From Apodemus sylvaticus (lineage: Eukaryota; Chordata; Mammalia; Rodentia; Muridae), in assembly GCF_947179515.1 (NCBI RefSeq), contig NC_067481.1, positions 23,132,957-23,196,956 of the forward strand: 64,000 nt of DNA. The letters are read 5' to 3'. The notes under the pieces are model-generated. The model was not told where the DNA came from and made no database searches. It was given only the letters and a program-made list of their open reading frames with translations. Shown here piece after piece: positions 10,237 to 20,934 of this stretch (position 1 is its first letter; each line of letters starts with the position of its first letter). A program made the translations under genes and the position numbers.

Positions 10237-10425
10237 GTTGTTTTTTTAAGATTTATTTAATGTATATGAGTACAGTGTCACTCCCTTCAGACACACCAGA
10301 AGAGGGCGTTGGATCCCATTACAGATGCCTGTGAGCCACCATGTGGTTGCTAGGAATTGAACTCAGGACCTCTGGAAGTGTAGTCAGTGCTCTTAACCAC
10401 TGAGTCATCTCTCCACCCCTAATGT
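10237..10425 (-). mobile_element. B2 SINE, antisense
   Basis: The plus strand shows AAGATTTATTTAATGTATATGAG, then CCAGAAGAGGG, then GGTTGCTAGGAATTGAACTC, then CTTAACCACTGAGTCATCTC: the reverse complement of a B2 element with its tRNA-like A and B boxes. Confidence 0.9.
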
Positions 10426-10582
10426 ATCCATGTTTACATCTACTTTAAATATCATCCAAACTTGAGAGATTGGGTTTCCCTGTCTCACTCAGGAACAGAG
10501 AGTAAAGTAGTTGGAGGAAGAGGAAGAACTCATGTACAGCAATGAGACATCAAAAAAAAAGGGGGGGGGGCAAGAGGTGCTG

Positions 10583-11110
10583 GATGAAGTGGTGCTGCAA
10601 TTTAAAAGGGCCTCCTACTTCTTGACACGAAGAACTTATTCAATGAAAATCATGCAAGCATCTCTTTAAAAGACAGATATAATTGCGTAGACAGCATGTC
10701 AAGACCAGAATGTCTAATCAGAAAACAATTACAAACACTATGATGCTAACTCAGCTGCAGGATGCTGACCTCCATACTGGACAATCTTATGCCCCTGGAG
10801 AGTCACACAGAACCTCGACCCAGAATACCCAGGTCACCTCTTACAGCTTTACCTACTTTGACCAGGACTATGTGTGGCTAAAACCTCTGGTGATAATTCT
10901 GTGTCACTACTGATGTTGGCAGAATATGTGTTGTTAGGCTGCTTGCTGTCACCCAGTTTCTCAATGTGGCTGTCCATCAGTCCTGGGGAACTACCGTGCT
11001 GCCAGTGAGCCACCCTTTTCTTGGTTTCTTCATTACCCCTGTGCTTGTACGGAGCCAGTACTATATCTGTCATGCAACTGGTGATGCCATCAAGAAGCTC
11101 TTTTAATTTA
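10583..11110. other. Unassigned intergenic, faintly coding-like
   Basis: Adjacent plus-strand frames read as short hydrophobic stretches around 10850-11100 (for example SYSFTYFDQDYVWLKPLV). This could be a decayed processed pseudogene, but I recognise no family and the frame is broken, so no gene is called. Confidence 0.2.
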
Positions 11111-11111
11111 T

Positions 11112-11240
11112 ACTGTTTTGGTTCTTTAAGACAGGATCTCATGTATCCCAGGCTAGACTTATTTAGTCAAGTCTAGCCTTGAACTCCTGGTTTTCCTGCC
11201 TCCACTTCCTAAGTGCTAACATAGGAATATTCCACTATAC
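11112..11240 (-). mobile_element. Degenerate B1-type SINE, antisense
   Basis: TTTAAGACAGGATCTCATGT, CTTGAACTCCTGGTTTTCC and TGCCTCCACTTCCTAAGTGC are the reverse complement of B1, with an internal short repeat (TCTAGCCT region). Old copy. Confidence 0.65.
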
Positions 11241-12990
11241 TTAATCTAAGAATTAATTTTTGCAAGCAACTATTTAAACTATAAAACACATAAGCAGTGA
11301 ATTCCATGTCTATTACTGTGGCATTCAGACATGACCAAATGTTTCATGTGACTTTATTGACAAAGTTCATAATATTACCATCCCAGGCATGCCTTGGACT
11401 TTTTAAGGAATCATACGTGATGGAATGACTGTGTCCCAATAAATACCAACACTCTTAATTTCATAAATATTTGTGGTCATTAAGTATGTCTGATTGTCAA
11501 TTTATTTGGAGAAAAGTTTGGGTCACTGTCACATGAACAAAGAAAATAACTGGTATAGAACATTTATATTATAGTAAGCAGATTGAAATAATTTTTCAAC
11601 TCTTTAATGTATTTACATGCAAATGTAGAGAAGCCAAGACAAGCTGGGAGATAATTAGATGACAGATTAATATTTATATTTTAATTAAAGGAATTATTAC
11701 CTAAAAGGCAGAAGAGATATTGAGCTATATCATTTTTCTTCCTTTGCTCAGAGAAGGCTGGTTGTTTCCAAAGAAATAAATGATCATGGCATTTGGTTCA
11801 ATCAGATCAATATGCTAAGGCTACACACACGTACTAGCTTTAACTTTCATAATGACTTCCTTGCAATACATTTTTCACATCTCCAAAAAGTCAGATCTCA
11901 TGTTTTTAAAAGTCCTTGGCCCATTTTCAAAATAACTATGATAAATCCATAGGAGAATGATAAAATGTCAACCTGGACTCAGACTCTCAGAAAACTTCCT
12001 TTATGAATAATTATTTTAAGACAAAGAATAGAATATAGAAAATTTGAATAGAATTGCTATCATCTTAGATGCAATGTCTGGTTGCCATCTATCTCAACTT
12101 ATGCCTAACAATCTGCATTTCCATTGCTTTCATATAGAAGACTATTTATAAAGGATATCAGGCTACAATGAAGATCTCAACAGTAGGAATAATATGCAGT
12201 TTTTCTTCTACCTCAGTACAATGGAGTTAGACAGCACCACCAGAAAATAGCTTAAGAACTGAATGGAGAAAGTAAGGAGCCAAGACAGCCAAGGACTTGA
12301 GTACAGTGTGCACAAAAGGTTCAGTTTTATTATTGCAGTTCCTTAGCAGTAATACAAAAATGTATGATATAATATAATACAATAGTACAAACAACAACAC
12401 AATAATACAGAGTTATGAGTTTACAGTTCAGCAGAGAAGCCTGCTTCATGGCCCAGCATGTTTAAGATTGTCAAAACCACAACAATGTTGCTTGTTTTCA
12501 GAAAAACTGAGATATATAAACATCATTCACCCTATCTATTCTCTAGAAATTAAGAAAGGTCATGGGCATTCCTGTGTTCCTTCCTATACTGTTTCCATTC
12601 CAAATTCTCTTCTTGAGAAATATCAACATGGTATGGTCCTTATGCCAATGTCACAAATTCATTATCCCTAAAATCTTATTTCAAACTTTCTTCTAGTACT
12701 TTAATAGTTTATTTTTCAAAGAGTCTTTGGATACAAGAGGCATAGACCCACTGCAGGTTAGTATGAGGTTTCACAGTGACACATGGGATGTTGGATTTAG
12801 TTTGCTGTCATCTTATGACTATAGGTCAGATGAGCCAGAATAGAAACCTTTGAAATTCGATGATACTCATAAGGAAACCAAAGGGGTGACTCAAGAGAAA
12901 AGACTGGATTTGATAAACCCTGACCCAAGAAAGAAAAGAATGCATTCCATCTAACATTTACATAGAGTCTTCCATAATTAACCAATTTGG
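11241..12990. other. AT-rich intergenic, nothing recognised
   Basis: No KAP codons and no SINE or L1 match that I can defend. The last part is the distal 5' flank of the KRTAP4 gene at 13146. Confidence 0.4.
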
Positions 12991-12996
12991 TAACTC

Positions 12997-13064
12997 TTTA
13001 TCTATTAAGAGAAACAAAAACAAGGAAATGACCCTTACCCTGGTAACTGCATCAGGGTATAAAA
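12997..13064 (+). promoter_or_regulatory. Proximal promoter of KRTAP4-type gene
   Basis: A TTTATC site (12997-13002) is followed by AAACAAAAACAAGGAAATG and then GGGTATAAAAGAGG, with TATAAAA at 13058-13064, 88 bp before the ATG. The order AT-rich TTTAT site, ACAAGGAAA, CAGGGTATAAAAG is also seen in the five KRTAP4 genes of the right half. TTTAT is the core recognised by HOX13-class proteins such as HOXC13, a known regulator of hair genes; binding is an inference. Confidence 0.75.
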
Positions 13065-13145
13065 GAGGGCAGGGAATAGGGAGACTCACATATTTGAGAA
13101 ACTCACTCTCTTGGAAATCTACTCAGACCCTCCACCTCTGACATC

Positions 13146-13667
13146 ATGGTCAACTCCTGTTGTGGTTCTGTCTGCTCTGAGCAGGGCTGTGATCAAAGTC
13201 CCAGCCAGGAGAACTGCTGCCAGCCCAGCTGCTGCCAGACTACCTGCTGCAGGACCACCTGCTGCCGCCCCAGCTGCTGTGTGTCCAGCTGCTGCCGCCC
13301 CAGCTGCCAGACCACCTGTTGCCGCCCAGTCTGCTGCCAGACCACCTGCCGCCCCAGCTGTGGAGTGTCCAGCTGTTGCCGCCCAGTCTGCTGCCAGACC
13401 ACCTGCCGCCCCAGCTGTGGAGTGTCCAGCTGTTGCCGCCCAGTTTGCTGCCAGACCACCTGCCGCCCCAGCTGTGGAGTGTCCAGCTGTTGCCGCCCAG
13501 TCTGTTGCCAGACCACCTGCCGCCCCAGCTGTGGAGTGTCCAGCTGTTGCCGCCCAATCTGCTGTCAGACCACCTGCCGCCCCAGCTGTGGTGTGTCTAG
13601 CTGCTGCCGTCCAGTTTGCTGTCAGACCACTTGCTGCCGTACAACTTGCTGTGGCCCCTCTTGCTAA
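13146..13667 (+). CDS. Krtap4: Keratin-associated protein, KRTAP4 family (173 aa), with 57-bp coding repeat
   Basis: A high-sulfur hair matrix protein expected to cross-link keratin filaments. It starts MVNSCCGSVCSEQGC, the KRTAP4 signature, and has 56 Cys in 173 residues (32 percent, lower than its relatives). Residues 21-60 hold the usual CCQPSCC, CCRTTCC and CCRPSCCVSS pentads. Residues 60-154 are five tandem 19-residue units (RPVCCQTTC RPSCGVSSCC), followed by a sixth partial unit and CCRTTCCGPSC. The Gly in CGVSS replaces the usual Cys, which lowers Cys content. The ATG lies 88 bp after TATAAAA and is preceded by CCACCTCTGACATC, like the other genes. Single exon and intact. Family assignment is firm; the member number cannot be read. 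Confidence 0.92.
   Translation: MVNSCCGSVCSEQGCDQSPSQENCCQPSCCQTTCCRTTCCRPSCCVSSCCRPSCQTTCCRPVCCQTTCRPSCGVSSCCRPVCCQTTCRPSCGVSSCCRPVCCQTTCRPSCGVSSCCRPVCCQTTCRPSCGVSSCCRPICCQTTCRPSCGVSSCCRPVCCQTTCCRTTCCGPSC
13323..13607 (+). repeat. Coding minisatellite, five 57-bp units
   Basis: Five near-identical in-frame 57-bp units, each coding for 19 residues. Differences are a few synonymous changes and one Val-to-Ile change in the fifth copy. The high identity at DNA level points to recent unit duplication. Confidence 0.9.
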
Positions 13668-13933
13668 ATTTCCTCTCTAACTACCAACCTCAAGGCAGCC
13701 ATAGTCACAATAATCTAACCTTTTCATCCATGTTAACTTTTCCATGTATTAAATGGCTTCTACTTTTGTTGTCTTGACAACAGTAAGAAACTGGCAGAAG
13801 AGAGTGCTCATATTTCCAAAGGATCTCACCTCTACATGCCTGTCTTGGCTACATGGTGCAGCTGATCATATCTCTTAAATCTCCACTGTCATCCTTTCCT
13901 TGGCCTTTACCATTCTGTGTTAAATTATTCTTC

Positions 13934-13939
13934 AATAAA
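13934..13939 (+). promoter_or_regulatory. Polyadenylation signal of KRTAP4 gene at 13146
   Basis: AATAAA, 267 bases after the stop codon, a normal 3' UTR length for a KAP gene. Confidence 0.75.
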
Positions 13940-14094
13940 TATTGTCTTATATCATAAATATATATACATATATCTTTCTTCACTTATCTTAAGAAAGTTT
14001 ATTTTCTAGTACTATTCCTTCCAAGGTGAAAAGATGTTTGAGTCTCTGTGACCAGGAAGGAAACTGGTTTTCCTACTATATTAGAGGTATTCAT

Positions 14095-14455
14095 AGCCCC
14101 ACATTTATTGCAGGATTATTCACAATGGCTGGGAAGCAGAATTAGCCTATGCCTATCAACTGATGCGTGGTCAATTAAACACCTTATACATAATGGAATG
14201 CTGTTTTTTTCATAAAATGGGTGGAGTTTTGTAATTTGTGACAACATAGAATTGAATAGGATTGGAAGATGTTATGAAGTAAAAATTAACCAGATCCAGA
14301 AAGAAAATACACATGTTATCACTCAAAGGTAGAATCTAAAAGAAACCATCTCATAGAAGCTGGGAGTAGAAAAGTGACTCCGTGATGCTGGGGAGAATAG
14401 AGAGACAGAGGTGACGAATGTCTGGTTAACATGCTATAAAACAATGAGATGAAAG
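14095..14455 (+). mobile_element. Ancient LINE-1 fragment, sense
   Basis: ATTCACAATGGCTGGGAAGCAG, CCTATCAACTGATG, TACATAATGGAATGC and GAAAATACACATGTTATCACTC follow the order of the end of L1 ORF2 and its 3' UTR, but are much more diverged than the copy at 16957. Confidence 0.6.
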
Positions 14456-14461
14456 AGTTCT

Positions 14462-14680
14462 AGGGCTGGAGAGATGGCTCAGTGCTTAGAAACTCTGGTT
14501 GCTCTTTAGACCTCAGTTCAATTCCCAGTACCCAGATGGTTGCTCACAGTAGGAGATCCATCACCCTCATGTGGCCTCCAGAGGCACCAGGCAGGCACTT
14601 GGTATACTTAAGAACATGCAGGCAAAATACCACAATAAATAAATAAATAAATAAATAAATAAGTAAATCTTTAAAAATTA
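14462..14680 (+). mobile_element. B2/B3-type SINE, sense, with AAAT tail
   Basis: GGGCTGGAGAGATGGCTCAGTG (A box region), GTTCAATTCCCAGTACCC (B box), GTGGCCTCCAGAGGCACC, ending in (AAAT)n at 14634-14662. Confidence 0.88.
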
Positions 14681-15640
14681 AATAGTTCTAGTGTTCAAAT
14701 ACTAAAGTTGCTGTAGATGATTAATAATTTACATTTCAAAAATACCTAGAACAAAGGATATTGGATGTTTTCACCAGCAGGAAATAATATGTATTTGCAG
14801 ATGTAAATATATTAACTCAGTTGATGATTCATTTAAACAGTGCATCATTCATACACATATAAAACATCACATAGTACCTCATAAATACATACAATTTTAT
14901 ATGTCAAGTCAAAACAGAGAAGAACTGATTTTGGACATATAATCTATTATACATATGATAAAAGGACTATATTTCAAAACAGTGTGACTTATCTTTTTTC
15001 ATTAACAATAATTTTCCTTTCAATTCATAAAATGATAGGTGAGCTCACAGAGCCACTGAACGCTGAGGATAATAAGACACCTGAAGACCAGTAGCTTCCT
15101 ACAAGGAACACACAGTTTGGTTTTTGAAATAAGGCCTTAGGAATAAAAGGCACAACCTAGCCAGATGGGATGTATTGGGGAAAACTTCTTGAAGAACGCT
15201 TATATGGAAGGATTTAAAAATGTTTATAAATAAGGTTAGTTAAAGGCTAGTAAATGCTAGGAAAGTACTACGCACAGACTTATAGGATCAAAAGAGAGAA
15301 AAAGCAGGAGGGTGAAGAGGAGGAAGAGGAGGAGGAAAAAGAGGAGAAAAAGGAGGAGGAAGAGGAGGAAAAGGAGGAGGAAGTACTGGTGCTGGTGGCT
15401 GCGGCCAAGGATTATTTACATTCTTACAATGAAAAGAGAAAAATGAGCCAAGCAATTAGCAGTCCTGGCGAAAAAATAGCAGAAGATGGACAGTGCTGCC
15501 GACTCCCCAGTCGCCGTCCCAGTAATGACCCTGGGTTAAATGAGCCATTAGCAGGCAAGGATGCTGTTAGTGGTGGGCTGTGTGGATAACTCCAGAAGGG
15601 ACTTGAGGGAAGAGTTTAAATAGCAGGCAAGGAAAACGTT
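14681..15640. other. Intergenic with purine-rich tract
   Basis: Mostly unassigned. A GAG/GAA-rich tract at about 15295-15382 produces an open frame of Glu/Lys runs, which I regard as simple-sequence and not a gene. Confidence 0.45.
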
Positions 15641-15644
15641 GCAC

Positions 15645-15835
15645 AAAAGAGGCCAGCAAGATGGCTTCAAGGGCTAAGGTGCTTGCTGCCAAAACTGGGA
15701 CTTAGGTGGTGGAAGGGCGGAAGGAGGGAACTGACTCCCACAAGTTGTCCTCTGTCCTCCACACACATGCAATGGCATGTATGTGCATTTCCTACACAAA
15801 CACTCATGCACACAAATAAATAAAATGAAATCAAA
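15645..15835 (+). mobile_element. B3/B2-related SINE, sense
   Basis: GCCAGCAAGATGGCTTCAAGG, AAGGTGCTTGCTGCC, CCCACAAGTTGTCCTCTG and CACACAAATAAATAAAATG follow the tRNA-derived head, body and A-rich tail of this SINE class. Confidence 0.75.
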
Positions 15836-16446
15836 CACGATTTAAAAGTTGCAAGAAAGAAGGACTTAGGTTGTGTTTGAAAGTCGTGCTCTGAATATGT
15901 ACTTTTGGTACATTTTTAGATCCTACAAAATCTGTTAAAGCTCTGGTGGGCTTGATCCTATACTCAGGGAAAAAACAAAATGCCTCTTGAAGCTACTTTG
16001 CTGGCTTTACTTGTTCTGTCTGAGGCTGCTTCTACTGGAAAACAGATACTGGATCAAAATAAAGTTAATAGAATAGTTATTGTAAGGGAAAGACCTGTAA
16101 AACGCTAAGAAATTCTAGAATGGGCAAGCTTATTCTTCTGGCAATGATAGCAATAGTGTAGGATCAAAGGGGAGAGCCAGTAACGTGGTAGGCAGCCGTG
16201 CTGGCATTTAGAGCCAAAAGGCAGATCTAATGGAAAGCCATTAAGAATGGGAAGTGATAATCCTTGTGGCCAGGGCAGTGGGGAGTTGAGTCTAGAAAGG
16301 CTGTTGGATTTCTGCTTCTGAGAAGTTTGATTGTCATACTAATGATCTTGTAACTGTCAGTATCTGTAATGGGCAAAGCCAATTGTCATGTCAACTCCTC
16401 TTTCATCTTCTTGAGAAGGTGGGCATTAGAACATATTAATTTTTTG

Positions 16447-16590
16447 TTGTTAATTTTTCAAGACAAGGTTTTTCTGTGTAGTTCTGGCTGTTCTGGAACT
16501 CGCTTTATAGATCAGGCTGGACTAGAACTCAGAGATCTGCCTGCTTCTGCTGCCCAAGTGCTAGGATTAAAGGCGAGCATCAGCACCGCG
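16447..16590 (-). mobile_element. B1 SINE, antisense
   Basis: CAAGACAAGGTTTTTCTGTG, CTGGACTAGAACTCAGAGATC and AAGTGCTAGGATTAAAGGC are the reverse complement of B1. Confidence 0.85.
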
Positions 16591-16956
16591 GAGCTAGAAC
16601 TTACTCTTACTGTCAGCATTGAATAGGCGTGGAATGAGAAGAGAAAGTCATCGCCTTTCCTAAACATCTTCCTAGAATAGCTTGGGTATTTTCTTTTTAA
16701 ATACAGGATGCCATGTTATACTACTGAATGTTCTGTCAGTTGGTTTATTTGGGAAAGGAGGGCTTTGATCTGCAGGGTGGTCCCACCCATCTGACATGCT
16801 AATGTTGAAAGAAAACATAGCCATAGACATTGGGTGGAATTCCATTCCTCAACTCCCCAGTCCCCAGGCTGCACCTAGAGCCTCTCTCTTCCTTGTGGCT
16901 CAGCAGTCATTCTCAGCAGTGACTGGTCCTCTTTGAAAACCCATCATTCTACAACA

Positions 16957-17551
16957 TGACACTTCTGGAGGACCCTGCTATACCTCTCCTGGGCATATAC
17001 TCAGAGGATTCCCCAGCATGCAATAAGGACACATGCTCCACTATGTTCATAGCAGCCTTATTTATAATAGCCAGAAGATGGAAAGAACCCAGATGTCCCT
17101 CAGTGGAGGAATGGATACAGAAAATGTGGTATATATACACAATGGAGTACTATCCAGCAATTAAAAACAATGAATTCATGAATTTTTTAGGCAAATGGTT
17201 GGAACTGGAAAATATCATCCTAAGCGAGGTAACGCAATCACAAAAGAATACACATGGAATGCAATCATTGATAAGTGGATATTAATTAGCCCTGAAACTC
17301 TGAATACTGAAGATACAATTAGCATATCAAATGATTCCCATGAAGAAGGAAGAAGAGGGCCATAATCCTGGAAAGGCTTGATCCAGCATTGTAGGGGAAT
17401 ACCAGGACAGAGAAAAGGGAGGGGGAAAGATAGGAGAATGGATGGAGAGAAGAGGACTTATGGGACATATGGGGAGGGGGGAACTGGGAAAGGGGAAAGC
17501 TTTTGGATTGTAAACAAAGAATATATATATACATATACATACATATATATA

Positions 17552-17592
<41 letters not shown>

Positions 17593-17655
17593 CAGCATTT
17601 TTAACAAATGATTCTGGATCAAAAAAAAAAAAAAGAAAAAAAGAAAAAAGAAAAA
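16957..17655 (+). mobile_element. 5'-truncated LINE-1 with perfect target-site duplication
   Basis: Encodes the C-terminal end of L1 ORF2 (LLEDPAIPLLGIY, FIARRWKEPRCPS, WYIYTMEYYPAIKNNEF), then a purine-rich 3' UTR, an (AT)n expansion at about 17520-17590 and an A-rich tail. It is flanked by an identical 22-bp direct repeat at 16935-16956 and 17656-17677, the hallmark of target-primed reverse transcription. The ORF2 end is open to the stop codon but lacks all upstream domains, so the element is dead. Confidence 0.93.
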
Positions 17656-18004
17656 GAAAACCCATCATTCTACAACAGGACTTGTTTCACTTCCATTAAT
17701 TAAGTCACTCTCAATTTCTGCGACTGCCTTCCCAGCTGCCATGTGTCCTGTATCATGGACTTCTCATGAAGACTCAGATTGAGCCATGGGTGAGGGAGGG
17801 ATATAGTGACAGCCAGTCACAAATTGTTGGGAGAGAAAGCTGCTTGCTGATTTAAACTTACATGAGGCACACAAGGGAGGGATAGGAGTTGATTTAGGAA
17901 ACTTCAAATTTGAAAGCAAATGTCTACAATTACCTAATTTTATAACTTCTTATCTCTTAACAGAACTCATAATAATAAAGATGTCTCTTGATAGGCGTAA
18001 ATGG

Positions 18005-18010
18005 TATAAG
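18005..18010 (+). promoter_or_regulatory. Degenerate TATA element of divergent KRTAP4-type gene
   Basis: Where its relatives have CAGGGTATAAAAGAG this gene has AATGGTATAAGAATC, and the TATA-to-ATG distance is only 70 bp instead of 84-92. The flanking sequence (TTATAACTTCTTATCTCTTAA upstream; AACCCACTCTCTTG downstream) still aligns with the promoter of the gene at 13146. It may be a weak promoter. Confidence 0.6.
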
Positions 18011-18074
18011 AATCTCTCAAATTCAGGAAACCCACTCTCTTGAAAACCAAGTTAACCCTCTAGCTTCCACCATC

Positions 18075-18653
18075 ATGGTCAGCTCCTGTCATGCCTCTGA
18101 CTGCTCTGAGCAGGGCTGTGGCCAAGGCTGCTGCCAGGAGAGAGGCTGCCAGACCACCTGCTGTAGGACCACCTGCTGCCAGCTTAGCTGTCACTGTTGC
18201 CACAGATGCTGTGTGTCCAGTGGCTCCAGGCCCATTCACTGCTGCGTCAGCTGTTACCATCCCAGCTACTGCCACCCCAGCTGCTGTGTGTCCAGCTGTT
18301 GTTGTCCCAGCTGCTGTGTGTCCAGCTGTTGTTGTCCCAGCTTCTGTGTGTCCAGCTGTTGTTGTCCCAGCTGCTGTGTATCCAGCTGTTGCCGCCCCAG
18401 ATGCTGTGTGTCCAGCTGTTGCTGCTCCAGCTGCTGTGTGTCCAGCTGTTGCTGTCCCAGCTGCTGTGTGTCCAGCTGTTGCTGCCTCAACTGCTGTGTG
18501 TCCAGCTGTTGCTGCTCCAGTTGCTGTGTATCTAGCTGTTGCTGCCCCAGTTGCTGTGTGTCCAGCGGCTGTGTGTCCAGCTACTGTAAATCTAGCTGCT
18601 ACCATCCTGTCCCTTTCCAGATCACCTGTTGTCACCCACTCTTTTGTGGATAA
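18075..18653 (+). CDS. Divergent KRTAP4-type keratin-associated protein (192 aa)
   Basis: Predicted hair matrix protein. The N-terminus (MVSSCHASDCSEQGCGQGCC) and the next CQTTCCRTTCC units are KRTAP4-like. From residue 71 to 160 there are nine decapeptides of the type CVSSCCCPSC, in which the usual Arg of CCRPS is Cys in eight of nine, giving CCC triplets; I count 70 Cys in 192 residues (36 percent). The tail (YHPVPFQITCCHPLFCG) is not that of the other KRTAP4 genes here. The start at 18075 is the family Met; an in-frame ATG at 17988 lies upstream of the TATA-like element and is ignored. Full-length and unbroken, but with a weakened TATA (TATAAG), so it may be poorly expressed or specialised. 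It could deserve its own subfamily name, so I leave the symbol blank. Confidence 0.78.
   Translation: MVSSCHASDCSEQGCGQGCCQERGCQTTCCRTTCCQLSCHCCHRCCVSSGSRPIHCCVSCYHPSYCHPSCCVSSCCCPSCCVSSCCCPSFCVSSCCCPSCCVSSCCRPRCCVSSCCCSSCCVSSCCCPSCCVSSCCCLNCCVSSCCCSSCCVSSCCCPSCCVSSGCVSSYCKSSCYHPVPFQITCCHPLFCG
18285..18554 (+). repeat. Coding 30-bp tandem repeat, nine units
   Basis: Nine in-frame 30-bp units of the form TGTGTGTCCAGCTGTTGYTG plus CCCAGCTGC, each encoding a CVSSCCCPSC-type decapeptide. Third-position T/C and one or two residue changes distinguish the copies. Confidence 0.85.
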
Positions 18654-19061
18654 TCTTGTTGAATTTCATTCCTGACCACTACTCCCAGGCCAACCAACAT
18701 GTTGTCAGACTTCTTTATTTCCTTTGTCTACCACACTTGGCATTGTTCTGACCTGTTACCTGCTACTGTATGTTTCACCCACTGGTCATGACATCAAGCA
18801 ACTACTTAAAGCCAATTTTTTTTAAGCCAATGTCATATGGAACCATCATGCCTATGTCCGTAGCATTCTGTCAGATGACCTGATGTGTCACACTAGTTCA
18901 CTGGAGCAGGCTCCTGCTGTTGCACATAGCTTGCCTTTTTATGGAATTCTTTATGATAGGCTGGGTCCCTGTAAATGCTTTATTGGTATCACAAACATTT
19001 GTAAACTTTATTTTTAGCATTTATTTTTTATTTGGGAAAATATTTACATTTCTATAATCTA

Positions 19062-19076
19062 AATAAAGAAAATAAA
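19062..19076 (+). promoter_or_regulatory. Polyadenylation signals of gene at 18075
   Basis: Two AATAAA hexamers (19062-19067 and 19071-19076), about 410 bases after the stop codon. No nearer AATAAA was seen. Confidence 0.55.
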
Positions 19077-19609
19077 ATTTTTATATCTCCATCAGATTCT
19101 ATATGAAAGAAAATTGCCAAATCATTAGTTGTTTTTTTCTCCCAAGCCAGATCTCCCACTTTACTTTTAAGCTTATTTTTTAAAAAAAAGCAGTAACTTT
19201 TTTCTCATTGATTTTTGACTATGGGCTGACTAACAGTCTTGGGTGGTGACAGGAGCATATATTGCCTGAGACCAAGTTCTTATCGTCTTTAGAGAATTCA
19301 ATGTGCAATCTGGGATCTGAACTCGATAGGAAGATCTATGCCAGGTCGACTATGGCAGTAATATTGATGTGAAAAGCATTCTATGAGAGAAGTGTAATAT
19401 ACAAATGTGGATTCAAAGAAATAAAATCACCCACGTCTAAAATGTACAGCTTACAATTGCATGAGCCACAAAAAAAAAGATAAAATGAGCTGAATAAGGG
19501 CTAGATGTTCAGAATCTTATGAAAGGAACTAGTAACATGATTGTCCTTTCAAAGAGAAGGGATGGGGAATCCTGACATTTGTGTCAACAGGAAGAAAACT
19601 GGGGAACTG

Positions 19610-19990
19610 TGGGAGTAAAGTAAGCCAGAAATGGAAATACAAATAGTGCATGCTCTCATTTATACATCATTGAAAATAGTTAAGGTTCAGAAGTAGACAT
19701 AGTTAAATGGGAAGACGTGGGAAGTGGGGAGGTATTCACCATAGCATATACAGTTTACGTTATGTGTGATGAGTAAGCTCTGGAAAAGCGACAATAACTA
19801 TAGTTATCAGAACTACATCACAAGACTGAAGTCTGATCAAGCAGTAGATCCCAAACATTCTCAGCACAATATGGTAATAATTCATGTGATGTGGTGGAGA
19901 TATTAACTAGTTATTGTGATATTTTTCACCATGTATACATATACCAAAATTTCACATATACTTTTGATATATACAATTTTATTTGTCATC
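19610..19990 (+). mobile_element. Ancient LINE-1 3' end fragment, sense
   Basis: GAAATGGAAATACAAATAGTGC, CATGCTCTCATTTATACA, GGGAAGACGTGGGAAGTGGGG and CAATAACTATAGTTATCAG resemble an old L1 3' end. Strongly diverged. Confidence 0.5.
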
Positions 19991-19999
19991 ATTCCCAGG

Positions 20000-20930
20000 A
20001 AAGTGTACAGAATGAAGACTGTATATAACTAATATGTATATTCTGATAGTATAAGAGCTCATATGTTACACTAATATAACATATGAGCAGACTGCCATGG
20101 TGCTAGGGTGGTTTGAGGGAGGGCTGGAGTGGGTAGCATCAGAGGGTCTCTTGGAGGAGATACTATCACACAAATCATAAAGAATAAGTAGTGTAGCAAT
20201 TATCTTGCATAGTGTCTGCATCAGAGCGAGGAACTTCTGGGTGTCATTCCTTCTGTTGACTACAGCAGTTCTGTAGGGTTCCAGTTTGCTATTCTTATCA
20301 GATTCAACAGAGGCATTCCAAAGATATTTCTGGGTCAATATAAAGTGCATCCACAAACATGTGCCTGCTCTCATGAACCTGACTGTGAGTTTCTGGGCTC
20401 TGGTAGGCTCTATCTCCACTCCTTCTGAAACCTGTTAAATGTTAAAGACTATGATCAGCTGCTCATTTCACACTAATCAAAGTAATTGCATTCTAAGAGT
20501 CTTATACACTCTTGGGAAATGTGTGTTGGGACAATATTCCATGACCTGGCCGGTATGTTACCTTATAATAAAAAACCAATTATATCTCCTCCGCCCCTCT
20601 TGGAATGTGTTCGTGTGTGGGTGTTAATATAAGAACAAAATCATATGTACCTTAAAGTACATAGAACAGTTGTGTGAGAGTGGTTTTCCCAAGACAGGAG
20701 AGCTGATAGAAACAGCTAATAGATAGAAATTACGCAAACTTGCTATTAAGAAAATGTATATCAAGAAGAAAATTAAAATCATGAAGAAGATTTTGATCAT
20801 AGGGCTGTGACTGTCAGGTTGATGTCAGTGTGTCGAATCCAGATGGTTTGTATGTTTGAAGATCATTTAAACTGATGACATCTTTGGAGGACCGTGTGGC
20901 AACTGTCATAAAAATGAAAAGGCAAATCTG
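20000..20930. other. Intergenic, nothing recognised
   Basis: A 117-codon minus-strand open frame spans 20066-20419, but it has no recognisable motif, no promoter and no conserved feature I can point to. It is left unassigned. Confidence 0.4.
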
Positions 20931-20934
20931 TAAG

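Noticed and set aside
10583..11105. Possible processed pseudogene of a membrane protein
   Set aside because: Short hydrophobic stretches in two frames but no recognised family, no poly(A) or target-site duplication identified.
15254..15589. Glu/Lys-rich open frame of 111 codons
   Set aside because: Driven by a GAG/GAA simple repeat; flanks show no gene structure.
20066..20419. 117-codon minus-strand open frame
   Set aside because: No recognisable motif, promoter or polyadenylation signal in context; length is within chance expectation for 64 kb.
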